The notes beneath the pieces are model-generated. The model saw only the letters and a program-made list of their open reading frames with translations. It had not been told where the DNA came from and searched no databases. From assembly GCF_002027545.1 (NCBI RefSeq), contig NZ_MXAN01000064.1, forward strand, positions 1 through 61,291: a stretch of 61,291 nt of DNA. The letters run 5' to 3'. The position numbers and the translations under genes were made by a program. Origin of the DNA: Moraxella lacunata. Its GTDB lineage: Bacteria; Pseudomonadota; Gammaproteobacteria; Pseudomonadales; Moraxellaceae. Each line of letters begins with the position of its first letter. Position 1 is the stretch's first letter. Below are positions 17,510 through 25,378 of the stretch, piece after piece.

Positions 17510-17893
17510 TTAACGATAGCCTTGTTGTTTTAAATCTTCATAACCGCCGTGATTGGTAACATTGGTATAACCCAATTTAAGCAGTTGCGTACGAGCAACC
17601 TCGGCACGTCTGCCACTACGACAATATAGATTGATGGGACTGTCTTTATTAGGTTCAATGGCAAAGATACGTTTGGTGATATCATCAACAGGGACATTGA
17701 TGCTATCTGTCAAATGACCCGCTTGATATTCTTCTGGGGTGCGAACATCAATCCAAACGCCTTTTGCCTTTGGTGTGATTGGTGTTTGAACCTGTGTTTG
17801 GGTTGTATTGTCTTTGATGGGCATGTTGGCAAAACTGTTACATGCTGTCAATCCAAACACACCCATGATGATGGTCAGAGTAAATTTTTTCAT
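17510..17893 (-). CDS. Rhodanese-domain lipoprotein
   Basis: A 127-residue protein with a signal peptide and lipobox LTAC (Cys18), then a single rhodanese domain beginning WIDVRTPEEYQAGHL. The active-site loop LYCRSGRRAEVA has the catalytic Cys with an arginine-rich pocket, as in periplasmic PspE-type sulfurtransferases. It would carry or transfer sulfane sulfur on the periplasmic side. It is flanked by the RclA-like and DUF2892 genes with gaps of 24 and 10 bp. Confidence 0.85.
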   Translation of the reverse strand: MKKFTLTIIMGVFGLTACNSFANMPIKDNTTQTQVQTPITPKAKGVWIDVRTPEEYQAGHLTDSINVPVDDITKRIFAIEPNKDSPINLYCRSGRRAEVARTQLLKLGYTNVTNHGGYEDLKQQGYR

Positions 17894-17917
17894 AACATAC
17901 CTTTATAAAAAACCATT

Positions 17918-19234
17918 TTAAAATTGAGCAAATAAATCATTTAATGATTCGCTCATGGTTGGATGCGTAAAAATTTGTCCTTTAAAATAATCTGCTTTAA
18001 CGCCATTATCCATTGCCAATTTAAATAAATTGATAATCTCATGGCTGTCATCACAAAACAGCGTAACACCCAAAATCTCATTGGTGTCTTTATCCACAAC
18101 CGCTTTTAATAAACCTTTGGTGTTGCCTGTCATTTTGGCTTTAACAATGTTTTGGGCGGCTAAGGTTGCTACTTGATAATTTTTACCACTTGCTTGGGCT
18201 TGTTTTTCACTCATGCCAATTTGTGATAAAGGCGGTGTGATAAAGACGCTGGTTGGGAAGATATTGCGGTCAGCTCTTTGGCGTGTGCCACTGCCAAACA
18301 AATCATCCGCCACAATGCGATAATCATCAAGCGAGATATAAGTAAATTGTGGTGAGCCTGCAACATCGCCCATGGCCCAAATATTGTTTGTGGCTTTTAG
18401 TTTATCATCACACACCACATAACCACGCTCATCTAATTGCACGCTTGTGTTTTGTAGGTTTAGACTGTTTGTGTTGGGCTGTCTACCAATGGCAATAAGC
18501 ACGGCATCAGCATCTAGGGTCAGTTTATCGGTGATGACCTGAGTGTGGGTATCTTGATGTCTAAACTCTTGGACGTCTTGTCCCAAATGCAACTCAATAC
18601 CACGCTCATCTAACAAATCAAGGACGATTTCACGCACATCATCATCAACGTTTGCTAAAAACTCCTCCGACCGCTCAACAATGCTTACTTGACTGCCAAA
18701 GGCGTGATACATAAAGGCAAATTCAAGAGCGATGAATCCTGCACCCACGATGACCAATCGCTTGGGGGCGGTTTTTTGCGTATCACCTAAGTTTAACAGC
18801 CCTGTACTGTCATAAATACGCTCACCATCCACGCCTGCCACGTTTGGCATGATGGGGGTTGCACCTGTGTTGATAAAAATCCGCTCAGCACGCACCGTCT
18901 CGCCTGTGGATAGGGTAACGGTATTATCATCAACAAAACTTGCCTGTGCGGTAATGACACGCACGTTTGATAAATCATTGATTTTTTTAAAATTTGCTTC
19001 ACGCAAAGTACTGATAAGGGCATCTTTGTTTTGCATGGCTTCATCAAAACCATCCGTTTTGGCTTCATGAATCAGTTTTTTTGAGGGAATACAGCCCACG
19101 TTAATACACGTTCCACCATACATTTTGTCCGATTGCTCAACCAAAATAGTACTCTGACCATGTTTATCAAACAGTCCTGCCAATGTTTTGCCTGCTTTAC
19201 CAAAGCCTATGATTAAGTTTTTGGTTTGTATCAT
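17918..19234 (-). CDS. rclA: RclA-type flavoprotein disulfide reductase (Cu(II) reductase family)
   Basis: A 438-residue FAD/NAD(P)H pyridine-nucleotide-disulfide oxidoreductase. It opens LIIGFGKAGKTLAGL, has the redox-active pair CINVGC at Cys43 and Cys48, a second nucleotide fold VIVGAGFIALEF and a C-terminus QIFTHPTMSESLNDLF. The GFGKAGK start, CINxGC placement and C-terminal motif match Escherichia coli RclA, known for resistance to reactive chlorine and for copper(II) reduction, more than mercuric reductase or lipoamide dehydrogenase (GGG/CxxxxC with longer ends). Start ATG 19234 is preferred. It lies 105 bp after the hvfA-like gene. Confidence 0.88.
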   Translation of the reverse strand: MIQTKNLIIGFGKAGKTLAGLFDKHGQSTILVEQSDKMYGGTCINVGCIPSKKLIHEAKTDGFDEAMQNKDALISTLREANFKKINDLSNVRVITAQASFVDDNTVTLSTGETVRAERIFINTGATPIMPNVAGVDGERIYDSTGLLNLGDTQKTAPKRLVIVGAGFIALEFAFMYHAFGSQVSIVERSEEFLANVDDDVREIVLDLLDERGIELHLGQDVQEFRHQDTHTQVITDKLTLDADAVLIAIGRQPNTNSLNLQNTSVQLDERGYVVCDDKLKATNNIWAMGDVAGSPQFTYISLDDYRIVADDLFGSGTRQRADRNIFPTSVFITPPLSQIGMSEKQAQASGKNYQVATLAAQNIVKAKMTGNTKGLLKAVVDKDTNEILGVTLFCDDSHEIINLFKLAMDNGVKADYFKGQIFTHPTMSESLNDLFAQF

Positions 19235-19339
19235 TATTTTTCTCCGACTCACCCATCAAAAAGAGCGTTAAATAAGTAAAAAGAACGAAAGTCAAGGTTA
19301 CAAAACATCATAACCTTGTATTTGCCATCAAAAAACTGT

Positions 19340-19702
19340 TTATTTTGAACCGCCACAACTGGCATTGGCGTTTTTATCAGTGCTTGCCCCACAAGCAGCA
19401 GATGCTGATTTGTCAGCATTGGCGGTACTTGCTCCACAACTGGCAGATGCTGATTTGTCCCCCATGGTCGCACTACATCCTGCTTCACCGCATTTACCCT
19501 CACCGCATTTGCCTTCGGCGGTTTTGGTGTCGGAGACGACTGCTTGATTGGGCTGGGCGACGGCAGGCTGGGCGGTATCAGCATTTTGATAGCCTTGTGC
19601 CAGTGGCTGTGCTTGCATTTTTTCCTCTTTGCAAGCACTCAGCCCTGTCGCCAGTAAGGTTGCTGCTGCAAGGCCTGTGATTTTACGGTTAAGATTTGAC
19701 AT
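19340..19702 (-). CDS. hvfA: HvfA-type Cys-rich RiPP precursor, putative lipoprotein
   Basis: A 120-residue precursor from ATG 19702. Residues 1-24 form a signal peptide ending in LSAC (Cys24), a lipobox. A low-complexity Gln/Ala/Pro linker follows. The core has two EGKCG motifs (Cys66, Cys71), then EAGCSA (Cys76), and SCGAS/ACGAS/SCGGS units (Cys89, Cys104, Cys116). EGKCG is the motif turned into copper-binding oxazolone-thioamide groups by HvfB-type MNIO enzymes, one of which is encoded in the operon. The diverged C-terminal units and the lipobox are unusual. An ECF-like promoter lies upstream. Confidence 0.85.
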   Translation of the reverse strand: MSNLNRKITGLAAATLLATGLSACKEEKMQAQPLAQGYQNADTAQPAVAQPNQAVVSDTKTAEGKCGEGKCGEAGCSATMGDKSASASCGASTANADKSASAACGASTDKNANASCGGSK

Positions 19703-19745
19703 AATAAACTCCGATTGAACATCATAAACCATTCTATGATATACC

Positions 19746-19774
19746 TTAGACGGACGTGGAGCAAATATCTTACA
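19746..19774 (-). promoter_or_regulatory. ECF-sigma-like promoter of the hvfA operon
   Basis: On the minus strand TGTAAG (19769-19774) is followed after 16 bp by CGTCTAA (19746-19752), about 43 bp before the hvfA start codon. CGTCTAA-type -10 boxes are common for ECF sigma factors. The operon encodes its own ECF sigma factor. I found no second clear copy in the sigma-factor leader, so this is one site, judged by pattern. Confidence 0.5.
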
Positions 19775-19791
19775 AAAAATTTGAAAAATTT

Positions 19792-20007
19792 TTAAAAATT
19801 ATTGTCATACCCCTTATGTTTTAGGTGCAAACATATTTTAGCACGCTCTTTTTTATGGCGTGTTTTGGGGTTGTCTTTATCATGAACACCACCCTTTTTT
19901 AATAAAGGGTTTAAGGCGGTTTGGTTGCGTACTTTAATCGCACTTGGGTAAATTGGGTGATTTGCCAATTTTTCGCCAAGTTTGATAAGCTCTTTTTGGT
20001 TTTTCAT
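19792..20007 (-). CDS. Small basic protein downstream of rtcB
   Basis: A 71-residue, strongly basic protein: KLGEKLANHPIYPSAIKVRN near the start and GGVHDKDNPKTRHKKERAKI later, with nearly a quarter Lys or Arg. The charge suggests nucleic-acid or ribosome contact. It is transcribed in the same direction as rtcB, 170 bp downstream of it with a repeat copy between them. Family not recognised. Confidence 0.55.
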   Translation of the reverse strand: MKNQKELIKLGEKLANHPIYPSAIKVRNQTALNPLLKKGGVHDKDNPKTRHKKERAKICLHLKHKGYDNNF

Positions 20008-20056
20008 ATTATTTTCCTATGTTGGACTAAATCAAAATATATTTTAGAATTTGGAC

Positions 20057-20123
20057 GTATAAGGGTAATTTATTCACCCCAAAATCCAAATTTAACACAG
20101 GGCAAATGTAATTTGCCCCTGCA
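20057..20123. repeat. F2 short inverted-repeat element
   Basis: A diverged copy of the GTAGGGGCGAAT family: GTATAAGGG...CACCCC hairpin, short spacer, then GGGCAAATGTAATTTGCCCC. The left flank (AATATATTTTAGAATTTGGAC) matches the longer 141-bp elements at 50591 and 57063. Confidence 0.65.
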
Positions 20124-20177
20124 CTTATTTTACAAAATGACAAATAAAAAATCAGATAGTAGTCCAAAAATCATTCA

Positions 20178-21392
20178 TCACCCCTTAATACACATCACCT
20201 GCTTTAAGGTATGCACAACCTCCACCAAATCGGTTTGGTTTGCCATGACCTCATCAATATCTTTATACGCCTGTGGAATTTCGTCCAGCACGCCCTTATC
20301 TTTACGGCATTCGATACCGTCCGTTTGGCTCACCAAATCCGCCAAGCCAAACTCACGCACCGCACGCCCCCTGCTCATTTTTCGCCCTGCCCCATGCGAA
20401 CACGAACAAAAACTCTCGCTATTGCCACGCCCACGCACGATATAGGATTTCGCCCCCATAGAGCCAGGGATAATGCCAAGCTCGCCCTCATAGGCACTAA
20501 TCGCCCCCTTGCGAGTTACATAGACCGAACTGCCAAAATGCCTCTCACGGCTGACATAGTTGTGATGACAGTTTATCGCCTCTTTGGTTACGGTAAAGCG
20601 GGGAAATTGTGCGTCTTTGCTTTGTAAGGCTTTGATAATGAGTCTCATCATCTCCTTGCGGTTTTCAGTCGCATAGTCCTGAGCCCAGCCCACCGCCTCA
20701 ATATAATCCTCAAAAAACGGCGTACCCTGTGCCAAATACGACAGCTCACGGTCAGGAATATAACCAAAACACGTCTCATTCACTTTTTTGGCAAGACTGA
20801 TAAAATACTCGCCAATACACGAGCCAATCCCACGAGAACCAGAGTGAAGCATAATCCACACGTCATCGTTCTCGTCCACGCACAGCTCAATAAAGTGATT
20901 GCCACCGCCCAACGTGCCAAGCTGTTTTGCCCACGTTCTGTCAAAGTTACTCATCATTTTCAATAAGCCCTTGTGCTTGTCGGTAATTTTTTTGAGACGA
21001 ATGGCAAGCGGGTCAAGCGTACTCATTTTTGCCATGATTTGCTTGTGCTTTTCAAAGCCGACAGGGACGCGTTTTTCAATGGCAAGGCGGGCAGGTTTTA
21101 GGTTGTCGGGCAACTGCTCTGCCTTGATAGACAGGCGTAGGGCGTTCATGCCACAGCCAATATCCACGCCCACCGCAGACGGAATGATTGCCGATTTGGT
21201 CGGAATCACGCTCCCCACAGTCGCCCCCTTGCCCGCATGAACGTCAGGCATGACGGCGATATGGCTATGGATAAATTGCAACTGGCTCATCGCGTAGAGC
21301 TGATTTAACGCCTTTTGTTCCACGTCTTTGGTAAAGATTTTGACAGGCACGCCATTGTTGCCATTTTCATTTAAAATAAGTCCGATACTCAT
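20178..21392 (-). CDS. rtcB: RNA-splicing ligase RtcB
   Basis: A 404-residue GTP/Mn-dependent ligase that joins 2',3'-cyclic-phosphate and 5'-hydroxyl RNA ends. Key motifs are MPDVHAGKGATVGSVIPT, VGVDIGCGMNALRL with the metal-binding Cys, LGGGNHFIEL and a C-terminal SHGAGRKMSR with the guanylylated-His region. Length is typical for bacterial RtcB. No RtcA cyclase or RtcR activator gene is in the window, unlike the Escherichia coli rtcBA locus. A 71-aa basic protein gene follows. Confidence 0.95.
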   Translation of the reverse strand: MSIGLILNENGNNGVPVKIFTKDVEQKALNQLYAMSQLQFIHSHIAVMPDVHAGKGATVGSVIPTKSAIIPSAVGVDIGCGMNALRLSIKAEQLPDNLKPARLAIEKRVPVGFEKHKQIMAKMSTLDPLAIRLKKITDKHKGLLKMMSNFDRTWAKQLGTLGGGNHFIELCVDENDDVWIMLHSGSRGIGSCIGEYFISLAKKVNETCFGYIPDRELSYLAQGTPFFEDYIEAVGWAQDYATENRKEMMRLIIKALQSKDAQFPRFTVTKEAINCHHNYVSRERHFGSSVYVTRKGAISAYEGELGIIPGSMGAKSYIVRGRGNSESFCSCSHGAGRKMSRGRAVREFGLADLVSQTDGIECRKDKGVLDEIPQAYKDIDEVMANQTDLVEVVHTLKQVMCIKG

Positions 21393-21472
21393 AAAATTAT
21401 TTCTCTTTTGGGTTGGTTTGGGGATTTAGATAAAGGAGCATTAACATTAGCACAAATTTATGATATGTAGGT

Positions 21473-21539
21473 GTAGGGACGTGCTGAGCACGTCCAATAA
21501 AATCGTTATATCATCAAGATGTGTGCAACACGCCCCTAC
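21473..21539. repeat. F3 short inverted-repeat element
   Basis: 67 bp with ends GTAGGGACGTG / CACGCCCCTAC, an inner hairpin CGTGCTGAGCACG and a second weak hairpin GTGTGCAACAC. A copy of the same length is at 61142-61208, and similarity extends about 35 bp beyond the right end in both. Confidence 0.75.
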
Positions 21540-21806
21540 AAAGCCTGTGATAAATATTAATTTCATTAGGTGTATTTAAAAAAAACCAAATTTTTGATAT
21601 AAAACTCCCCAACCAAAAATCATTCAATTTTTAGCTAAAACAAATAAATACAAATTAAAAAGACAATACTTCCCCAATCATTTTTAAATATAAAAATGAC
21701 AAATAAATGATAAAATTTTGGGAAAAGAAAACCGTCAAAAATGATAAAGCAGTTTATCAATTTTTAAGACAAATCTTAGCGATTTTTTGGGCAAATTTTA
21801 GACAAT

Positions 21807-21847
21807 AAAAAACGGTGAAAGCCTTGTAGATTAAGGCTTGCCACCGT
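21807..21847 (-). terminator. Strong Rho-independent terminator of a small transcript
   Basis: On the minus strand an ACGGTG...CACCGT outer stem continues through AAGCCTT/AAGGCTT and is followed by six T. It ends the small transcription unit that begins near 22012. Confidence 0.85.
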
Positions 21848-21874
21848 CTTTATGTGTTTGGCTTGATATAAGGC

Positions 21875-21952
21875 TTATATCAAAAATGATTTGCCCAAAC
21901 AGTCAAAACGGCTGGTCTTTTTTGAATTACAAAGATTGTAAGATACAGACAT
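21875..21952 (-). CDS. Possible 25-aa peptide inside the small transcript
   Basis: ATG 21952 is preceded by AGGAG at 7-base spacing and opens a 25-codon frame ending at TAA 21875 within a hairpin. The peptide has two Cys and several Lys/Arg and is otherwise unremarkable. It could be a real micro-protein, a leader peptide or chance. Confidence 0.3.
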   Translation of the reverse strand: MSVSYNLCNSKKTSRFDCLGKSFLI

Positions 21953-22019
21953 TGTTTTACTCCTATTGCTGTTTGGGTAAATGAAATGCACCAAGCGTAT
22001 TTGGTGCGTGAATGTGTAT

Positions 22020-22047
22020 ATGATAAGCGATAAAAATAAAAAGTCAA
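22020..22047 (-). promoter_or_regulatory. Sigma-70-like promoter of the small RNA
   Basis: On the minus strand TTGACT (22042-22047) and TATCAT (22020-22025) are separated by 16 bp, close to consensus, with an AT-rich upstream stretch. Confidence 0.6.
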
Positions 22048-22083
22048 GGGGTTTTTAAAAATTTTTATAAAAATCCCAAACAG

Positions 22084-22938
22084 TCATATATATCGCCAAC
22101 TTTCTTTATCAAAATGAATAATGTCAAATAATGGCACGCTTTTTATGCTGATATTCTCTTTGTCTTTTTCTAAAATTATCATAGAGCCTGTTTCTAATTT
22201 GCCTTTTTGATTAAATTCCAATTCTTTGATTTTTACCGATTGGGTAATGCCATTATCAGCAAGTGTTTCATGATAAGGCTCGCCCGTATGCCCATAAAAA
22301 TGATAACAAAAAGCGATATTATCCAATGCGTCTGCCACGTCAGATGAACCATAACCACGAATACTTTCGATTGGTTTGTCATGAGTGATTAAAATATCTA
22401 TGTCGCCACAGGTTTTATAGAGCTTTTTTAATTGTTCTCGTTCATAGTTTTGGATAAACGTTTTATGCTCTCGCCCTTTTCTATCGCCAATTCGCCCAAT
22501 GCCCAATAGGCTAATGCTGTCGGTGTCATTGGTTAATATGAGTGGAAAGCCTGTTTTTAATACCCGAATTTTTTGATAACAATCAATATGAAAATAAGGC
22601 AAATTTTTATCGCTGTTATTTTCTAAATTATCCAAAAAATCATGGTCTTCGTGATTGCCACGCACGGCATACATGGGGATATTGAGCGTATTTAAAAATT
22701 TGGCAATGTCACTATCCATTTTGACAAAATTATCCATAAAACCCAACTCATCTCTGTCATGTCTGGCGTGTCTTAATGTCGCTTTATCCATGTTGTTTTT
22801 GTCAGGAAATACTCCCATGTCGCCACATTGAATAATGGCATCAAACGCTTGTCCTGTCAGGGTTTGATAATAATCCACCAATTTAAAGGGTAATAAAAAT
22901 TTACCATGAATGTCCGCAAAAATCGCCAATCTTAGCAT
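22084..22938 (-). CDS. Calcineurin-like metallophosphoesterase
   Basis: A 284-residue protein with the binuclear-metal motifs of the family in order: FADIHGKF near residue 7, QCGDMGVF, VRGNHEDHDFL, LITHDKP and YHFYGHTGEPYHE. All metal ligands appear intact, so it should hydrolyse phosphomonoesters or diesters; the substrate is unknown. It is the last gene of a nearly gapless unit beginning with the restriction endonuclease, starting 1 bp after the PLP-enzyme gene. It is AT-rich relative to housekeeping genes. Confidence 0.85.
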   Translation of the reverse strand: MLRLAIFADIHGKFLLPFKLVDYYQTLTGQAFDAIIQCGDMGVFPDKNNMDKATLRHARHDRDELGFMDNFVKMDSDIAKFLNTLNIPMYAVRGNHEDHDFLDNLENNSDKNLPYFHIDCYQKIRVLKTGFPLILTNDTDSISLLGIGRIGDRKGREHKTFIQNYEREQLKKLYKTCGDIDILITHDKPIESIRGYGSSDVADALDNIAFCYHFYGHTGEPYHETLADNGITQSVKIKELEFNQKGKLETGSMIILEKDKENISIKSVPLFDIIHFDKESWRYI

Positions 22939-22939
22939 A

Positions 22940-23533
22940 TCATTCCTTAATATTTTTAATTAACACCACCCGATTCTCATCAAACGCATTTAGGGCATTT
23001 ATCATCATCACTTTTTCGTATTGCCAAATGTCATTTTTATCAATATTTGCCAAATGAATTTTTTGAGCTTCCAATAAATACGCTCGCTGAGTGCCTTGTA
23101 ATAATGGTGTATCAGGCGTGTACCAGTGATTGTCTTTTAAAAATAATAAATTGCCAATAGAACAATCCGTAACCAAGCCGTTTTTTATAATGATAATTTC
23201 ATCACAATCGCCCTTTTGGGATAATAACTGATTTAATAAATTTCTATCATCATATTTATACGTATAATCTATATAATTACATTCAATGAGTTTAAAAGAT
23301 TGAATAGATTTTGGGGTATAATCAAAATATTGTACTTTTATGCTATATTTGTCATAAGTAACACGGCAACGGATAAATTTATTATCAAACTCATCAGAAA
23401 TGTTAATAATATTGGCAATATCATCAATCATCGTTTGACAATGCAAAAATAACTGCCCCTGTTTAAATCGTCTATTGTGATAATCCAGATTTAAAATACG
23501 CCCATTATTTATGGCAAGCGTCTCAAAAAGCAT
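22940..23533 (-). CDS. Class IV aminotransferase-fold PLP enzyme
   Basis: A 197-residue member of the branched-chain/ADC-lyase fold. It has MLFETLAINNGRI at the start, a probable PLP lysine in YKYDDRNLLN, then DEIIIIKNGLVTDCSIGNLLF and TPLLQGTQRAYLL, the region that binds the PLP phosphate. It is shorter than typical PabC (about 270) and could be an ADC-lyase-like protein. ATG 23533 is chosen; it lies 2 bp after the metalloprotease-like gene. AT-rich. Confidence 0.75.
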   Translation of the reverse strand: MLFETLAINNGRILNLDYHNRRFKQGQLFLHCQTMIDDIANIINISDEFDNKFIRCRVTYDKYSIKVQYFDYTPKSIQSFKLIECNYIDYTYKYDDRNLLNQLLSQKGDCDEIIIIKNGLVTDCSIGNLLFLKDNHWYTPDTPLLQGTQRAYLLEAQKIHLANIDKNDIWQYEKVMMINALNAFDENRVVLIKNIKE

Positions 23534-23535
23534 AA

Positions 23536-24297
23536 TCAGTCCAATTTCTTCCATTTAATCTCAAATGCTGTCATCTCGCCCACAACCGTTTGTTTTAGGT
23601 CTCGTGCCATCTCAAATGTGGTTGGCGATGTGGGGATATGCACCGCCATCAGCTCAGCTTGGGTCTGCGGATAGCGTGGGTTTTGGGTGGGGTTGGCATA
23701 GCCGTGTGGGTAGATGGGAGAGCCGTTTGATAGGTCGTATTTGTCGCTGGCACCAAAAGCGTGCAGGCTCTCATGAGCAATGACCACATTATTATTAGCA
23801 CCTCTTTTTGATGCCCCAAACAGATTAACAGTACCAATACGTCCATTTTGTAGGGCGGTTGAGGTCTCGGTGATGATTTTTTTACTGGGATGATGGTACT
23901 GCAAAAATAACCGTAAATTGGTTGGTACGCCAATATCGTGAGTGTGTTTATAAGCATAATAGCGAAATTTTAAACTCCAAATAATGGCATCAATCACAGT
24001 GCCATTTCTTGGCACAACAGGGGGCACAACCTTAACTTCTTGCCCTAACCGATAATAAAAATGGGCGTTTTGACCATATTTTTTACTTTGGGCATTCAGA
24101 TAATTTTCTATCTCTTGAAAATCCTTATCAGATAGACTTGCAATATATCCAGCAACCTCTGGCGAGTTATCTACGTTAATAGGATACATGGCGACATAGA
24201 CAGGCTTTTGCCAATCGTGGTTCTTATCACGAAAGCTATTAGTAGCGACGATGAGTAAAATGCAAAGTAGGATAAGAATGCGGATGTTTTTGAACAT
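23536..24297 (-). CDS. Putative membrane-anchored zinc metalloprotease
   Basis: A 253-residue protein with one N-terminal membrane segment (residues 4-19) and the metzincin-like motif HESLHAFGASD (His175, Glu176, His179, Asp185). The residues after it (KYDLSNGSPIYPHGY) are polar and may form the substrate cleft. It is predicted to face the periplasm. It starts 1 bp after the methyltransferase gene, so co-transcription is near certain. I do not recognise a named family; proteolytic activity is inferred from the HExxH motif. Confidence 0.7.
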   Translation of the reverse strand: MFKNIRILILLCILLIVATNSFRDKNHDWQKPVYVAMYPINVDNSPEVAGYIASLSDKDFQEIENYLNAQSKKYGQNAHFYYRLGQEVKVVPPVVPRNGTVIDAIIWSLKFRYYAYKHTHDIGVPTNLRLFLQYHHPSKKIITETSTALQNGRIGTVNLFGASKRGANNNVVIAHESLHAFGASDKYDLSNGSPIYPHGYANPTQNPRYPQTQAELMAVHIPTSPTTFEMARDLKQTVVGEMTAFEIKWKKLD

Positions 24298-24298
24298 A

Positions 24299-25378
24299 TT
24301 AAGCCGTGATTTGTAGTAATAATTGTCGCAATTGCACGCCCATGGCATATGCCAAATTCACGGGGACGGCATTGCCGATTTGTTTGTACCGCTGAGACAA
24401 CGAACCTGCAAATTGCCAATCATCAGGGAAAGTTTGTATGCGAGCATACTCACGCACCCTAAGCGGACGGGTTTCATCAGGATGACAACGTTCGGTTTGA
24501 TTTTGGGCGGGCGAACACGTCAAAGTCAAACTTGGCTCATGCCAACCCAAACGCCTTGCCATGCCTGTACGCCCACCGCCCAAAAAATAGCTTTTTTTCA
24601 TGTAAGCACGAGCCACTTCATCAGGCAAATCACGCCAACAGCCCCCTTGTGGCACAAGGTCTAGCACCGCTCTTTTGTGTTCTGGATAAATCTGCCCGTC
24701 CGACATCGGCACATCACAATCAAACAGCTCGCCTGCCTTTAACGCATCCGTCATGGTCATGGGGCGATGATAAGGCGTGGGCCACACAAAATCCGCATTA
24801 TCCGCCAAATCTTCACGAACACCCACAATAAAAATCCGCTCTCTTTTTTGTGGCACACGAAAATTAACAGCATTTAATACTTTTGGCTCAATCACACGAT
24901 AACCTAATTCTGTGAGTGTCTGTTTAATGGTTGCAAGCGTTCTGCCTTTATCATGATTTAACAGACCCTTGACGTTCTCGCCCAAAATAACCTTAGGGTT
25001 AATCTCTTTTATGGCACGGGCAAATTCAAAAAACATCGTCCCCCGAATATCATTAAATCCTTCGCCCTTTCCTGCATAAGAAAATGCCTGACAAGGAAAT
25101 CCACCCGATAAAAAATCAACCTTATCACGATAAGGACGAAAATCCACCGTAGAAATATCCTGTTCTAAAATATGCCAATTAGGGCGATTTTGGCGTAATG
25201 TTTGGCAAGCATGTTTATCCACTTCATTAAATAACACCGCTTCAAATCCTGCTTTTTCAAGACCCAAAGCCAATCCGCCCGCCCCTGCAAATAATTCAAT
25301 GCTACTAATTTTTTTATTAGAATGAATATAGGATTGTTGATTTGGTATTTGCTCATCAAATAATGATAAATTTGTCAT
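24299..25378 (-). CDS. DNA (cytosine-5) methyltransferase, type II
   Basis: A 359-residue C5-methyltransferase with motif I SIELFAGAGGLALGL, motif IV FPCQAFS with catalytic Cys96, motif VI ENVKGLL (134-140), motif VIII PQKRERIF and motif X QIGNAVPVNLAYAMG. It should protect the site cut by the endonuclease whose stop codon overlaps its ATG. The partner family suggests a GGNCC/GGWCC-like site; the actual sequence cannot be read from the gene. A target-recognition region of about 90 residues lies between motifs VIII and IX. Confidence 0.93.
   Translation of the reverse strand: MTNLSLFDEQIPNQQSYIHSNKKISSIELFAGAGGLALGLEKAGFEAVLFNEVDKHACQTLRQNRPNWHILEQDISTVDFRPYRDKVDFLSGGFPCQAFSYAGKGEGFNDIRGTMFFEFARAIKEINPKVILGENVKGLLNHDKGRTLATIKQTLTELGYRVIEPKVLNAVNFRVPQKRERIFIVGVREDLADNADFVWPTPYHRPMTMTDALKAGELFDCDVPMSDGQIYPEHKRAVLDLVPQGGCWRDLPDEVARAYMKKSYFLGGGRTGMARRLGWHEPSLTLTCSPAQNQTERCHPDETRPLRVREYARIQTFPDDWQFAGSLSQRYKQIGNAVPVNLAYAMGVQLRQLLLQITA

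Larger units (their letters stand above)
21806..22013 (-). ncRNA. Candidate structured small RNA (about 205 nt)
   Basis: In a 690-bp region without a large gene, a sigma-70-like promoter (22020-22047) and a strong terminator (21807-21847) delimit a transcript with three further hairpins. These are GCACCAA/TTGGTGC (21988-22007), a 9-bp pair CCCAAACAG/CTGTTTGGG joining 21894-21902 to 21969-21977, and TTGATATAAG/CTTATATCAA (21863-21883). The second pair encloses a Shine-Dalgarno sequence and the start of a 25-codon frame. It does not match 6S, 4.5S, RNase P or tmRNA features that I can recall. The remaining sequence, 21540-21800, is AT-rich and I see nothing in it. Confidence 0.5.

Noticed and set aside
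21400..22083. A tRNA, 6S or tmRNA gene in the rtcB upstream gap
   Set aside because: No tRNA cloverleaf, T-loop consensus, tmRNA tag or 6S-type long bulged hairpin was found; the stems there fit a different structure.
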